Notes under the pieces: generated by a model | Databases searched by the model: none | What the model was told of the DNA's origin: nothing | What the model saw: the letters and a program-made list of their open reading frames with translations, nothing else | In this document: one piece after another, positions 9,311 to 19,888 of the stretch | How the letters are laid out: the number at the start of each line of letters is the position of its first letter | How positions within the stretch are numbered: position 1 is the stretch's first letter | Translations under genes and position numbers: made by a program | Source: Adiantum capillus-veneris | Lineage: Eukaryota; Streptophyta; Polypodiopsida; Polypodiales; Pteridaceae | Assembly (NCBI GenBank): GCA_014529385.2 | Contig: CM043942.1 | Span: 34,391,969 to 34,455,968 of the forward strand | Direction: 5' to 3' | Length of the DNA: 64,000 bases

Positions 9311-10490
9311 CATAAGAGAACTCATCATATTCTTATTATACATGATGAAATTCTCATTCACCAATTTTATTGTCAGTTAGATTAAGTAGAATTTTGAATA
9401 ATACTAAAAATTGATTTAGTTGAAGTATAGAAATTGAATTTAGAATTGGATTAGAAATGTGAAGCATAAAAGTAATGCATTCCTAAACTTTCACTCATAG
9501 TTTACACACTTAATGTTTTATAAATCCCGATTAGCAAATATTTGATGTATAGAAATTAGATGTAGAACAACAACACTAAGTGTGAATCCGAGTTGCCGAG
9601 GGTTCAAATTACAGACTCTCTTTGGAAACAAGGAGATTACTAGGAAAATTGACCAATTTAAAGTTCTAAGTGTATAACATAAGTGTAGTACAAAATAATG
9701 GCTCCAAAGCGTGCTCGAACCTAAGGCGCTAATGATCATGAAGCTGGTACAAGTAATGGTGGAACTCCTGTGGAACATGTTATGTCTCCACCAATCAGGC
9801 CAATCGGAGCTATGGTACAGTTTAGTATTGCAGTTTCAAGTTATGCATCATTACATATGCGAGACCATAGGAATATATTATTTACCTTATGAAAAGAAAA
9901 CACAGACCGAAACCACGGGGCGTAACCCCAAGAAACTTGGCATATGTTTGACAAGTAGGAAAGAATGTTTGTCCAAAACCTTTGGTATGGTTTCTCTCAA
10001 GTCTCTCTACTTATTAGCGCTGGTATTATGTGGCAGTTGTCGAGGCGTGAGATGACACCCAGGATGGCACCGCTGATGTTGTGGTGGGAGTATACCCAGA
10101 TTAGCCCAGCTGGATACTGCAGTTTTGTTTTGCTGTGGCATGAGGATGACGCCCAGATTGGCACCATTGTTGCCATGGCGGGAGTACGTCCAGATTAGCA
10201 CAACGAGTACTTGTCGAGCGATATGGGACGCTCATGAGGACAAGGGTTTTTATAAATAATGTATATACCGATCGGACATAATAGCGCCAGTAGAGATTCT
10301 TAAGTGAACCTAATCCAAGGGTTGTTGGTTTAAAATTGGACGACTTCTTGTTTGACTATTGTTTGTAATACTTTTTGAAGGGATGTTTTAACGAACTAGT
10401 ATCATAAATAAAGTAAAGGAACATGTATGTTTAAACAGTGTGGTAGTAATTAGATAACAAAAGAAGGGTGAGTGTGGTGTGGAAAGTGGG
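9311..10490. other. No confident gene; possible gag-start relic near 9699
   Basis: At 9699 a short frame begins MAPKRART, then a stop, then GANDHEAGTSNGGTP, which has the look of a retrotransposon gag N-terminus but cannot be assigned. At 10030-10200 a short imperfect direct repeat occurs (GAGATGACACCCAGGATGGCACC and GAGGATGACGCCCAGATTGGCACC in part). Nothing else was recognised. Confidence 0.35.
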
Positions 10491-10541
10491 AGAATGATAC
10501 CCCGACGGTATCATTCTACGGACGGGTGGACTCGATGAGTC
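10491..10541. repeat. Two adjacent perfect hairpins
   Basis: AGAATGATACC (10491-10501) pairs with GGTATCATTCT (10507-10517): an 11-bp stem with a 5-base loop. It is followed by GACTC/GAGTC with a 3-base loop at 10529-10541. No terminator, ribozyme core or known RNA family is recognised. Confidence 0.6.
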
Positions 10542-11161
10542 GGGTAACTTCCCAACGCTAGAAAATTTATTTATTAGTCATAAATCTTAAAAGAGACAAA
10601 CCTTGGCGGTTGTGCTTCTGAAACATGGCGAAAAAAGCGCACAGGTTGGTCACTCTAAGATTTATACTTTAGGTATGATTGATTATAGATAGTTTTTAGA
10701 TAGGGTTATGGTGGTCACGCTCCGCCATAGCGAGATAGGACCAATCCTTCAGTAACGGTTCATGCCCGTGGCTACGTAGTAGCTAAGGCAATGTCCGTTG
10801 GTTTTTCTTTTTCAGGATTGGAGACCTATCAAAGAGGAGACAACTCCTGATCTTCTGGTAGTTGGTCCTGTTCCGAGTCCTTCAAACCAGTCCGTTGAAA
10901 ATAGTGACTCATGTAGCCCTGGACTGGCCTTAGTGTCACCCGATTTTCTTCGTGATGAGGTGGTTTCTGATTTCTTAACGTGATTCTCAGATGATGTCTC
11001 ACGATGTTCATCTCTTGGAGTTGTTTCTGTTCCTTATCCCAATATCCAATCCCTTATGGAATACTCTTGGTATTTGGTTTGTTCTACCTCCTCAGGAGTC
11101 ATCATAACAAAGTTGTTGTTATAACAACCCTAACAGGTAGGTTGGTAGGTCTGCTAATCCC
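10542..11161. other. No confident gene
   Basis: A 60-codon minus-strand open stretch at 10829-11011 lies downstream of, and on the same strand as, the ORF at 11162-11719 and could be its degraded continuation. No motif was recognised. Confidence 0.3.
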
Positions 11162-11719
11162 TTATCTTTGATCTTGAAGATATAGATGATCTTCTAAAGT
11201 TGGTGGTCCTTCTTTCGCCGATATATCTAGGATTATGGTGTTTACGTATAACCCCCATTTGTCTATCACGTCAGGGTTTTCAACTTGTAAATACTGAGTT
11301 CCGTTTTTGTCCATGTACATTTTTCCTTGTTTGTTTGCCCTGATTTCTTCTTCAAACTCAATACCATGGTCATCAATGCGAATAGCATACTGTTCGTTAG
11401 GATCCAAGTAAACCTGAACTCCATGGCGATTAGTTTTATAGAAAGAGAGTATATGCTTATAGCGTATTGTCATTACGGTTTCCGAGTAAGTCAAATAGGA
11501 AGACATTTCAGATGTTGAATTTGAAAAAGTGTCTGAGACTTCTTCAAGAATAGTGTGCAAGGAATTGCCTTGATTCACGCTTTCTTCACTGGATACTATA
11601 CTGGAGGTTTCTCCGATTATGCCCTGATTTCCAAGACTTGCAAAGCCCTGGATAGAGTACTTACCTTTGGATTGACTTGTTGTCAATTTCCACTTGATTC
11701 GATTGTAACTTTTTGTCAA
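11162..11719 (-). CDS. Unrecognised ORF, first ORF after the tRNA-Asp-primed leader
   Basis: 185 codons from an ATG at 11719. The sequence is hydrophilic and acidic, with a Ser/Thr-rich N-terminal third and a C-terminal part containing YKHILSFYKTNRHGV and NKQGKMYMDKNGTQYLQVEN. No zinc knuckle, protease or RT motif is visible. It lies on the same strand as, and downstream of, the LTR, primer site and repeat-filled leader at 14507-11900, the place where gag is expected. It may therefore be a divergent gag N-terminus or an accessory ORF. A domesticated or viral-derived origin cannot be excluded. The frame is uninterrupted although the sequence downstream is degraded. Confidence 0.4.
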   Translation of the reverse strand: MTKSYNRIKWKLTTSQSKGKYSIQGFASLGNQGIIGETSSIVSSEESVNQGNSLHTILEEVSDTFSNSTSEMSSYLTYSETVMTIRYKHILSFYKTNRHGVQVYLDPNEQYAIRIDDHGIEFEEEIRANKQGKMYMDKNGTQYLQVENPDVIDKWGLYVNTIILDISAKEGPPTLEDHLYLQDQR

Positions 11720-11899
11720 GCTACTGATTTCTTTTCTGCAACATGATTCCTGTATAAATTTGATAAAGCTAGCTATTCTTTCACAAAGACTATATAATTT
11801 TTACTAACTATTGTGATTGGTCTGTGTGTATCACTTCAAATCAAGCTATGGGAGTCAGCAAATGACCTTCAGATTGGACTTTGTCAAAAAATCAAAGGA

Positions 11900-13120
11900 T
11901 TAATATGCAACTTGGAAACTGAGTGAACATGTACCAATTTGGATTAGATTGAACCCAAAATTTCCCGGTGGCTTTGTATTATGCTAGTGTAACACTGTAC
12001 AAGTTCAAAATTCAAAACCGGTGTCCCTGTGTAGCAGTAGTAAATAATCGCGATTATTTACTTTTGTCAGTTTTTTGCAATTTTTGGCTTGTTTTGTCAA
12101 GTATACAACCTGTTAAAGTCCTTGGACAAGTTTCAACAAGTTTGGACAAAATCTTTTCAAGTTTATGAACTGTTTTGTGTCCAGAGACTCTGATTTCAAG
12201 AATTTGGCTTAAGTATCACTTTTGTGATCCAAATTTCACCAAAATTGATTTGTGGGGTCTACTTGATATGCTTGACCTTGTGGTATACTCAAATTTTCAA
12301 ACTTGTCAATTTTTGAAGCAGATATAAATAATCGCGATTATTTACTCCAGCTATATTTTTGTAAATTTTTGTCACAACTTTGACACAGATCTGTTAAGCA
12401 CTTCAACTTAAGGTCCCTAGCCAAGTTTGAACAAATTTGGACAAATTTTGGTTAAATGGTCATCAATTTTCTATCTGCAAACTAACTTTGCAAATTTGGT
12501 CACAATTTTCAATCTAATGATCCAACTCTTATCAAATTTGGTTTGTGGGCTTATTACGACATGGTATAGCTGTGTTGATTGGTCAAAAAAGTTGAAAAAT
12601 GGGGCAGATATAAATAATTGCGATTATTTACTTATGGAAACTTTTTGCATTTTTGTGGTCAATTGAGCATGTACACATGTTTATCACATCAATAAAAGCC
12701 TATGAACCAAAGTTCATCAAGTTTGGACAAATTTTTCCTCACTTTACACTCAAGATTCAGAAAGTCAGTACAAACTTTAGTTTTTACCCAATTTTTTGCC
12801 AGTTTGGTGATCCAAATCTTTTGTGCCTTTACAAAAGTTGTTTCTACACATGCAATGAGTCAATGGTATGAACCTTGGTCAAATCTGAGTTGAGAGTTAA
12901 TAATCACGATTATTAACTTTAAGCTTTAAATGAACCAATTTTTGCACTTTTTTCAAGGACAGTTCTTTTATGAGTTATTTTAAACCTGTGAATCAAGTCA
13001 AAACATAATTTGGCCTAAAATGTCAAGAAAAAGTAAATAACCTGAGTTTTGGCCAACTCTTGAAATTTTTATCTCAAAGTGTCCTTTACCCACACTGGTT
13101 CAGACAACTTTTAAGCTTAC
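11900..13120. repeat. Tandem repeat of about 285 bp with a palindrome in every unit
   Basis: The palindrome TAAATAATCGCGATTATTTA occurs at 12041-12060 (perfect, extending to 24 bp at 12039-12062) and again at 12325-12344. A one-base variant lies at 12611-12630 and a variant TTAATAATCACGATTATTAA at 12897-12916. Spacings are 284, 286 and 286. Between palindromes the units share blocks such as CAAATTTGGACAAATTTT-like, TCACAATTTT-like, GATTTGTGGG-like and TATACTCAAATTTT-like sequence in the same order with many substitutions. A partial unit extends to each side. The array fills the leader between primer site and ORF. Confidence 0.85.
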
Positions 13121-13582
13121 TCTCCAGTCGAATTGAGCGGTTTGGAATCTTTTCGTGTTATTTCTAGCCGTAGACCTAAAATTCTGCAACTTTCAATAAC
13201 AACTCACAATGATTCTTTCAGAGAGAGCAATGTTATGAAATCCACCTCGGATCCTACTTACCCTACTCCTAGATTCCAGCTCATACAATGGGGTTGTGGA
13301 AAGTGTCCACAAATACTCGTTTTCTTGTCTTTTATGGTTTTTTGAGCATTGATCTTAAGACTTGTCTCATCTATCAATCATTATCAAAATCCTACTTTAA
13401 TCCTACAGTTCTAAAGGCACTCGACAAGTACGATTACTTCCAAGCTACCTCTACACAGTAAAAGACGACAATCTTAGGCTATGCGGTTTCTAAAAGAAAG
13501 TTTTGAACTTTAGGCGATCCTAGCGGAAGTCAAAGGATAACTTCACAAGACGCTCGTGTTTTTCCCTAATTTAGGTCTCTCC
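13121..13582. other. Leader sequence between primer site and repeat array; nothing recognised
   Basis: Open stretches here are short and lack motifs. On the minus strand this is the first part of the untranslated leader. Confidence 0.4.
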
Positions 13583-13599
13583 GATCCCCGACAACGGCG
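13583..13599 (-). promoter_or_regulatory. Primer binding site for tRNA-Asp
   Basis: The plus strand reads GATCCCCGACAACGGCG, the 3' part of plant tRNA-Asp (GATCCCCGGCAACGGCGCCA) with one mismatch and the terminal CCA missing. The LTR edge follows at once. Orientation shows that the element runs on the minus strand. Confidence 0.85.
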
Positions 13600-14507
13600 T
13601 GAAATGTGGGATGCGCGTCTAACCTCACTATCCTATCTTATTACAGTATTAGCGAGAACCACAATTAAATTGTCAATCGATGGGGTGAAGCTGACTCGAC
13701 TAGTGTATACAAGCTACAAGAGGGTGTCAATCTCTCGGAAAACAACTAACAACTCGCATCTAACTCATGCTACACTCAAGTGATTGAAATGACTAAATGC
13801 CAATCGCTCATCAGCAAACAAGTCAAATCTGTTGCAGCATCAAATGACATCCAAATGTAGCAACACTTCTAGGACATGTTTATAAGACCTAAGCACACAT
13901 GCTTATAGTCTCAAACCCCACTTTAGGTCAAGTGCCAAAATCGCAATAATTAACATTAGTGGATTTTTGACCTAGTCGTTTTTGACCTAGAATGCATTTA
14001 AATGCTTAGCAATGATGCCCCAATACCCCGCCTATGCTTACTTTTTTATATTTAAGTGTAAATTCCTAGTTATGATGAAATTAGGCAGCGGGTCGGCGAC
14101 GTCAAAAGCTACAAATTACTGTGACGTGCTTATGTCAATGCATAGAGCTCTTACCTACGGTAGCAATGCAACAAACACAACTGCAATGTGACAACCGGGG
14201 AGGGAGTAGGAAGCACGAGAAGGAGAGGAGTGAGCACCGTTAGCTCACAATGTGTATTTCATTATCCAAAACGTAATAATAACTTACAAAAATTGGCTTT
14301 TATACCTTAGCCAAGGTTTTTGGTGGTTAAAACTAATAATCTGGGAGTTCTACCAAAGATGGGTAATGACAGGTTGATACAATATGGAAGCTTTTAGACC
14401 CGGCTCATCAATTACAAGGTCTATCCAAAAAATAGGAGTTACAATAAGAACTTCAAAAAAGGGTGTCCGTGGTATCCATGGTGTCTGTGTTTAGCTTGCT
14501 GCTAACA
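13600..14507 (-). repeat. 5' LTR (908 bp) of the tRNA-Asp-primed element
   Basis: On the minus strand it begins TGTTAGCAGC at 14507 and ends TTTCA beside the primer site. A TATA box (GGTATAAAAGCC on the minus strand) lies at 14295-14306, about 200 bases from the LTR start. Confidence 0.8.
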
Positions 14508-14519
14508 TTGGTATAAGTA

Positions 14520-15055
14520 TGCTTCCCCTACCTCAACTGAGTCTCATGGCAAGCCACTCTTGTCTCATTGATCCAGGGTTGGACAATTGCCATTTTTTTT
14601 GCTTTGGGCTCGCCAAGGGCCCAATGGACAAAAGTTGGTGATTGGGCCAATCTAAACCGTTGTGATGGATTGCGATGCCAATGAAACTTTGTAGGGGTAG
14701 GTGTTTGTGTGTATCCCATGCCCTTTCAACGTTCCATGGCCATCCGTTGTCGTCTCATCGGTGTAGGATGGCTCAATCACCAATATTTTCCCTCTAGGCT
14801 CACCAAAGGCCCAATGACTAAAGTTGGTGATTGTGCCTCCCTAGACCATTGAGAGGAATTGTGATTCCCCTGAACCTTTGCATGGGCAAGAAATAGTGTG
14901 ATTCCCTGGCCCTTGCAAAGTTCCATGGACATCCTCTCCCCTCTCACCGGTCGAGCGTGGCACAATCGCTGATTTTTTGTCTTTAGGCCTGCCAAGGACC
15001 CAATGGCCAAAAGTTGGCCTTTGTGCTGTCCTACATCGTCGAGATGGATTGTGAT
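14520..15055. repeat. About 190-bp tandem repeat, nearly three copies
   Basis: The marker CGCCAAGGGCCCAATGG recurs in variant form near 14610, 14800 and 14990 (spacing 190 and 190). Flanking blocks AAAAGTTGG, CATTGAGAGGA-like and CCTTTGCAxxGTTCCATGG-like keep the same order. It lies between two LTRs. Confidence 0.8.
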
Positions 15056-15440
15056 TGTCATAATAAGTAATATCTAATTCTCCTAAATGATTTTCTCATG
15101 TTAAACTGATCATTTAATATGGGAAAGTACCAGCGGAGAAAAAGCTAGATTATTGGTAAGGCTAGCAGACTGGTCACAGTAGAGATCCAAAGGAGGGAAA
15201 ATAGGGATCCTAAGTGGGACCATCTGCAGAAGAGTAATGTGCAAGCATTGGGCTTCAAAGACCTAAGGTTCAGCCCTTTAAGACTTCCAAAATGCTAAGG
15301 TTCCAAAATTCAAAGGTTAAGTCCAATGGTCATTGCTTAGGAAAATTGGATGCTTGGTAGTGTGCACAATGTCTTCAAAGACTCCCAAAGAGGAGGGGAC
15401 GAGCCCTAAAGGTAGAGGAAGTGAGAGAGTGAGGTGAGAG

Positions 15441-15472
<32 letters not shown>

Positions 15473-16671
15473 GGCTTCCCTTTACACAAAGGGCATAATG
15501 GAGTCCACAAGTCAGGTTCCTAGCCCAGTTGCCTCCAAGATGCATTCAATTCCTATTGGATGGCCATAGAGGTGGACCAATAACAATTAAGCTAGAGTAT
15601 ATTTAGTTTAATTCATTTAAAAAAACTTGATGAAAGAACCAATATAAATTAAGATCTCTAGAAGACTATTGGATAGTCTCCCAAGGGATCCAATGAGCAT
15701 TCAACAACCCAATGGCTTGACTGATTCCTATTGGCCAGAAGACTAAGGGGTCCAATGAGAGTTTAGTTGCATTATTTAATTACCTAAAGCTCTCACAAAA
15801 GGTGAAAGGGGGACACATGTAACAAGGCTATCACTGATGCTTCTCAATTTTCATTGGATAAGCTTTGCAGGGTCCAATGGGGTGCCAGCATGAGTAAAAA
15901 TCATGAGGGGTCGACCAAGAGAGAGAGGGGGCTGATTTTGGTAAGGCATAATCACACACACACTCACACAATCTCATGTGTGAAGAAAAGAAAACTCTCT
16001 CTACTTCTCAAGATTTAATGAAAAGCTCATCATCTACTCCAAGCTTGTGAGAAGGGAGGCCTACACCAACAACTCTTGGCTTTGTGATGCAAATCCAACC
16101 AAGAGCCAAGATCCAATGCATGCTCTTCTCCTGTACCATGATAATTACTAAGCTATGCTAAGCTAGTATGAGTGATTATGTGAGGAGATATACTTCTTTC
16201 TCATAAGAATACTCCTTCTTCCTCTCAATCTACTCTCATACCCCATTAGCTCTCACCATCTTCGAAGGTGTGTGAGGTCTTGGGTCTGAAACCATGAGGG
16301 AATTGATGTTGTGTTTTACAAGTATTACCTTGGTGCTTGAAGCTTCCATCTTCATTGCACCAGCAAGTTATTGAAGGAACACAAAGTATTGTACTGTAAA
16401 ATGTCTCCTTTGATGGGGGAAACCTATAATGCAAAGCCTTTTGGAGGGGGGACCGGCTCCATGTAAATCCGGTCCTCAACTGTTGTCAATAGTTAATTTC
16501 TCTCTCTTTTGAAGTATTGTTCATGCCTATCTAACTAGGTGTTATGCTTTTTGTTGCTCTCTCTATCCAAGAACTCTTGATATGCTCATTAGGAGTCTAC
16601 TCTAATGAAATGCTCACTACGTTTATGTTATTTTCCGCTACACACAAGTTACTAGGCCATTAAATGTTACA
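15056..16671 (+). repeat. 5' LTR of chromovirus element 1
   Basis: Starts TGTCATAATAAG and ends AAATGTTACA, immediately before the primer site. It is homologous in reverse orientation to 19889-21561 and 27210-27972. It contains (AC)n at 15441-15471 and a short CTCTCTCT at the site where element 2 has a long GA tract. The upstream flank is GTGAT. Confidence 0.9.
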
Positions 16672-16672
16672 T

Positions 16673-16684
16673 TGGTATTAGAGC
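16673..16684 (+). promoter_or_regulatory. Primer binding site for initiator tRNA-Met, element 1
   Basis: TGGTATTAGAGC differs in one base from the usual TGGTATCAGAGC and follows the LTR by one base. Confidence 0.92.
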
Positions 16685-17092
16685 ACAAGGTTTCTCTTTT
16701 CTTTCTCAAGAAGGGAGGTCCTCAAGCCAACCATAAATGGTTTGTATTATTAATTGCAATTGAGTAAGTAGAACAAGGAATTTTCAGCCTTGCAGTGCGC
16801 CTGCTTCGTGCAGAAAACGGGGCATCACTGTCAAGAGCTATGGTCTTAATAGTGGAGTCCTACGGGGCTTGTTGCCTACGGCTTACCCACTATTGAGCTA
16901 TTAGAAGCTTGATAGGAGCCGGTATTGTTTTGGTGTTGAAAGACCCTCTCTTCTATTCCTTGCAACAATTAATGATATACAAGCCACAAATATAGGAGCT
17001 TGAGTTCTTTTCTAAAGGGGTTAAGAGGAGTAGCCACTAGGGCTTGAAGTGCCAAAGTACACCTACAAATATTCCAGCTAAAAGTTTCTAGA
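16685..17092 (+). other. Untranslated leader of element 1
   Basis: Homologous to 27037-27196 (reverse orientation) in its first 160 bases and to 25611-25827 (same orientation) in the rest. It thereby documents the inversion in element 2. Confidence 0.8.
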
Positions 17093-18331
17093 ATGGATGA
17101 CAATAGTAAAGAGAGTGAAATTAATGTTGATAGCTTTGATTTTTCTTAATGAGAAGGCTACTCATGATGACCCTATGCTTGTTAACTATCTTTCTCTAGG
17201 CTTCAACAAGCCATGGGCAATCCATCCCTTCAAAGCGAAGTGCAACGGCAGCTACGTGCTCATGGGATTCTCCAAACTCCCCACCAAGAAGAGAGAATAC
17301 CTAGGAAGCTTCCTTGTGAGACTTCCAAAAGAGGTCTCTCTCCAATTCCAGAAGAAGAAGAGGATCCATACAAAGGGCTCAAAAATCTATTACTTGACGA
17401 TGCATCTCCTTCCCAAAGGAGAACTCAAGAGCCCCCATCAAAAGAGCAAGAAAGAAGTGAGTCTCCTGCCACCTCGGCGGAGATGGATTCACAAAGATGG
17501 CGGACAAAACGCTCTCCATCACCTCTAAATGAAGAATACCATCGCATACTTCTCGATGCCATAATCAAAGAGGGATGACAAAAAATAAGAGAAGAAAAAG
17601 GCGAGAAAGAGGTAACCCTCTTCTCCATCTTCTTCATCGTCTTCCTCTTATGAAGAAAGTGATGGTGTACACAAGGAGGAACAAGGCAAGAAAAAGGCAA
17701 GAAAGATGTCACCCTCTTCTCCATCTTCCTCAAATTCTTCATCTTCTGAAGAAAGCGATGGTGCAACTTTTGAACCACCAAAGAGAAGAGGTTGTAGTAA
17801 ATCCTATGCCTTGTGGAAGAGGTCGTCCATGCTCAAGAACTTCAAAGAGGGAGGAAATAACATCTCTTTCCTTACCTACGATGGCACCTTTGGTGCTACG
17901 GACAAAGTCTTGTCCTTCAATCAACAATTTGATGCGGCGTTTGGAGATGATGGCTTCACGGAGTCCTCAAAGCTACTCCATGAGGCAATGCATTTTCAAA
18001 AGTCCGCCAGGAAATGGTGGTCTAGCCTACGGGCAAACGGAAGCTCCACCAACATGGAAAGATTTAAGAGCTTCCATCATGAAGTAGTTTTTGGCGACCG
18101 ATGCCAAAGACAAAGTACTCACAGAATGGCGAGCTTGAAGCTTTCTCCCTACAAATCTATTCACAAATATGTAAACAAGTTTTGGGGCTTACATCTCAAA
18201 GACACTGTCTTCAAAAAGATGGATTTTGGAGAGAAAAAACAACAATTTTGTGCGGGTCTAGCTGAAGATATGGCGGAGTATGTCAACTCCCAAAGGCCAC
18301 GCACCATATTTGTGCGGTCATACACCATACT
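17093..18331 (+). pseudogene. Gag of chromovirus element 1 (degraded)
   Basis: Capsid/nucleocapsid precursor. The start is MDDNSKESEINVDSFDFS at 17093, then TAA; the frame is recovered in other phases. Arg/Glu/Ser-rich stretches (SPIPEEEEDPYKGL) and a Ser run precede the capsid-like core from about 17820 (FLTYDGTFGATDKV, then WWSSLRANGSS). A phase change near 18300-18320 separates the core from the downstream zinc-knuckle frame. Element 2 preserves the N-terminal part better (MADNSKESEINVDNFDFSNE). Confidence 0.8.
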
Positions 18332-19888
18332 ATGGTGGCTTCACGAATCCATTTCCAACAAGGGGCTAAGAAAAATCTTAAGCCCACGAAGAACAAGGAC
18401 CGTAACAATGAGCCTAAGGGGAAGGACAATGTCCAAAAGTCTCCTAAAGGCCACGCCAACAACAATAAATCTAAGGAGAAGGGAGTTTATAAAGGCAAAA
18501 ATAAACTCTCTCCTAAAGAGCTTGAGTGTTATCGTAAAGATAACCGTTGTTTCAAGTGCGGGGAGCAAGGGCATGCTTATCATGCTTGCCCCCACAAGAA
18601 TACACGTAACGAGCCTCCTAGAGCTACCTTGGTCAAAATCCAAGAAGAGGAAGATCACCACAAAGTATCTCCTCTATGCCATGCTTGGGGAAAGGTAAGA
18701 GAACATGATGCTTTTATTTTCTTTGACCCTGGTTCTACTCACAATTTTATATCCACAGAGTTGGCCACCAAGCTAGGCATCCAAGCCTGTGAGATGGGAG
18801 ATGTCCTACCTGCCGATGGTGCTTTCAACGGGCAAGAAGCTTCAATCACTCCCTTAATTGGGAAATTGAGGATCCATGTCCAAATCTATGTGGACAAAGA
18901 GGACTTCTTTATCTCTCCTCTCAAGCATGAGTATGTAATCCTAGGGGCACCATGGTTTGATTGCATGGCTGCCAATGTTAAATTCCCTGAAAGGAAAATC
19001 TACTTTAGGTTCAGGGAAAAAGATATGTACATAGATGCTAAGGAGTTGGGTAACACCATACCCATTGTACATAAGAAAACTTTCAATAAGTCAATAAAAA
19101 GATCTATTTCCGTGTACATGATTCTTGTTAAAGATTCTCAAAATGAACCCAATGCTTTAGCAAAAGAGAATATAAATAATCACAAGGAATTAGAGTTATC
19201 CAATTTTCTCAAGGGATTTCAAGATGTTTTTATTGACGACATCCCTTGTGAACTACCTCCTAAACAAGGCAATGATGACCATGCAATTGAACTTCTTCCA
19301 GGAAGTTCACAGCCTAATAAACCTCCTTATAGAGTTTCTCAAGCTCAACAAGAGGAGATTATGCGGCAAGTGCATGAGTTAGCTGAGAAGGGCATGGTTA
19401 GGACTAGCTCATCTCCATTTTGTTCACCCGTGTTATTAGTGCAAAAGAAAGACGTCACATATTGTATGTGTGTCAACTATAGAGAACTAAATAGGATCAC
19501 TATAGAAAACAGATTTCCTATTCCACGAATAGAAGACCTATTTGATAAGCTGGAAGGGTCGATCCACTTCAGTAGGATTGACCTAAAAGGTGGCTACCAT
19601 CAAATAAGGATAGTTGATCAAGATATTGTAAAGACCGCATTTTGCACCACATTTGGTCTTTACGAATACATTGTCATGCCTTTTGGCTTGACCAATGCAC
19701 AAACCACATTTAACCTCTTGATGGTGGAGAAGCTATTCAGGCCTCACTGAACCTTTAATGGAGTGTTCTTTGATGATATAGTCATCTACTCTAATTCACT
19801 AGATGAACACAAGCAACACCTCCATGTAATATTTCAAGTCTTATGAGAGAATAAATTTTATATTAATCGAAAAAAAACTGAGTTTTTC
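18332..19888 (+). pseudogene. Zinc knuckle, protease and RT of chromovirus element 1 (truncated)
   Basis: One frame of 472 codons to the TGA at 19748-19750. A Lys-rich tail of gag is followed by a zinc knuckle CFKCGEQGHAYHAC and a protease with FFDPGSTHNFIS, keeping the catalytic D-x-G. ILGAPWFD, the ILG motif, precedes a linker, then RT: VLLVQKKDVTYCMCVNYREL (Asn replaces the usual Asp), RIDLKGGYHQIRI and VMPFGLTNAQTTF. Catalytic FFDD follows at about 19767-19778 after the stop. A TGA near 19845 and the break at 19888 end it. RNase H and integrase are missing. Confidence 0.9.

Larger units (their letters stand above)
11162..14507 (-). mobile_element. 5' portion of a tRNA-Asp-primed LTR retrotransposon
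   Basis: Read on the minus strand: a complete 908-bp LTR, a primer site complementary to tRNA-Asp, a leader of about 1.9 kb containing tandem repeats, then one ORF. The element is not traceable beyond about 10800, and no pol or 3' LTR was found at lower coordinates. tRNA-Asp priming is known from Athila-type plant Ty3/gypsy elements, so that lineage is likely. Confidence 0.65.
15056..19888 (+). mobile_element. Chromovirus element 1 (5' LTR to RT, truncated)
   Basis: 5' LTR, tRNA-iMet primer site, gag, zinc knuckle, protease and RT up to the catalytic FFDDIVIYS and a little beyond. It then stops exactly where the LTR of element 2 begins. The family is shared with element 2, whose pol extends to a chromodomain. 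Multiple stops and at least one frameshift make it a pseudo-element. Confidence 0.88.

Noticed and set aside
9590-9610. tRNA-like GAGGGTTCAAATTAC
   Set aside because: Only a T-arm-like word; no acceptor, D or anticodon arms can be folded around it.
9310-9700. LTR at 8133 read as the 5' LTR of a following element
   Set aside because: No primer binding site occurs before the gag-like start at about 9699, whereas a chromodomain and polypurine tract precede the LTR.
10500-10560. Possible hammerhead ribozyme
   Set aside because: GATGAG is present by chance in a hairpin loop. The CTGATGA and GAAA core elements are absent.
11900-13120. CRISPR-like regular spacing of palindromes
   Set aside because: Spacers of about 265 bases are themselves homologous, and the context is a plant retrotransposon leader.
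17097-18087. Alternative plus and minus frames over the element 1 gag
   Set aside because: Shadows or frameshifted pieces of one degraded gag. Homology with the element 2 copy shows the true phase.
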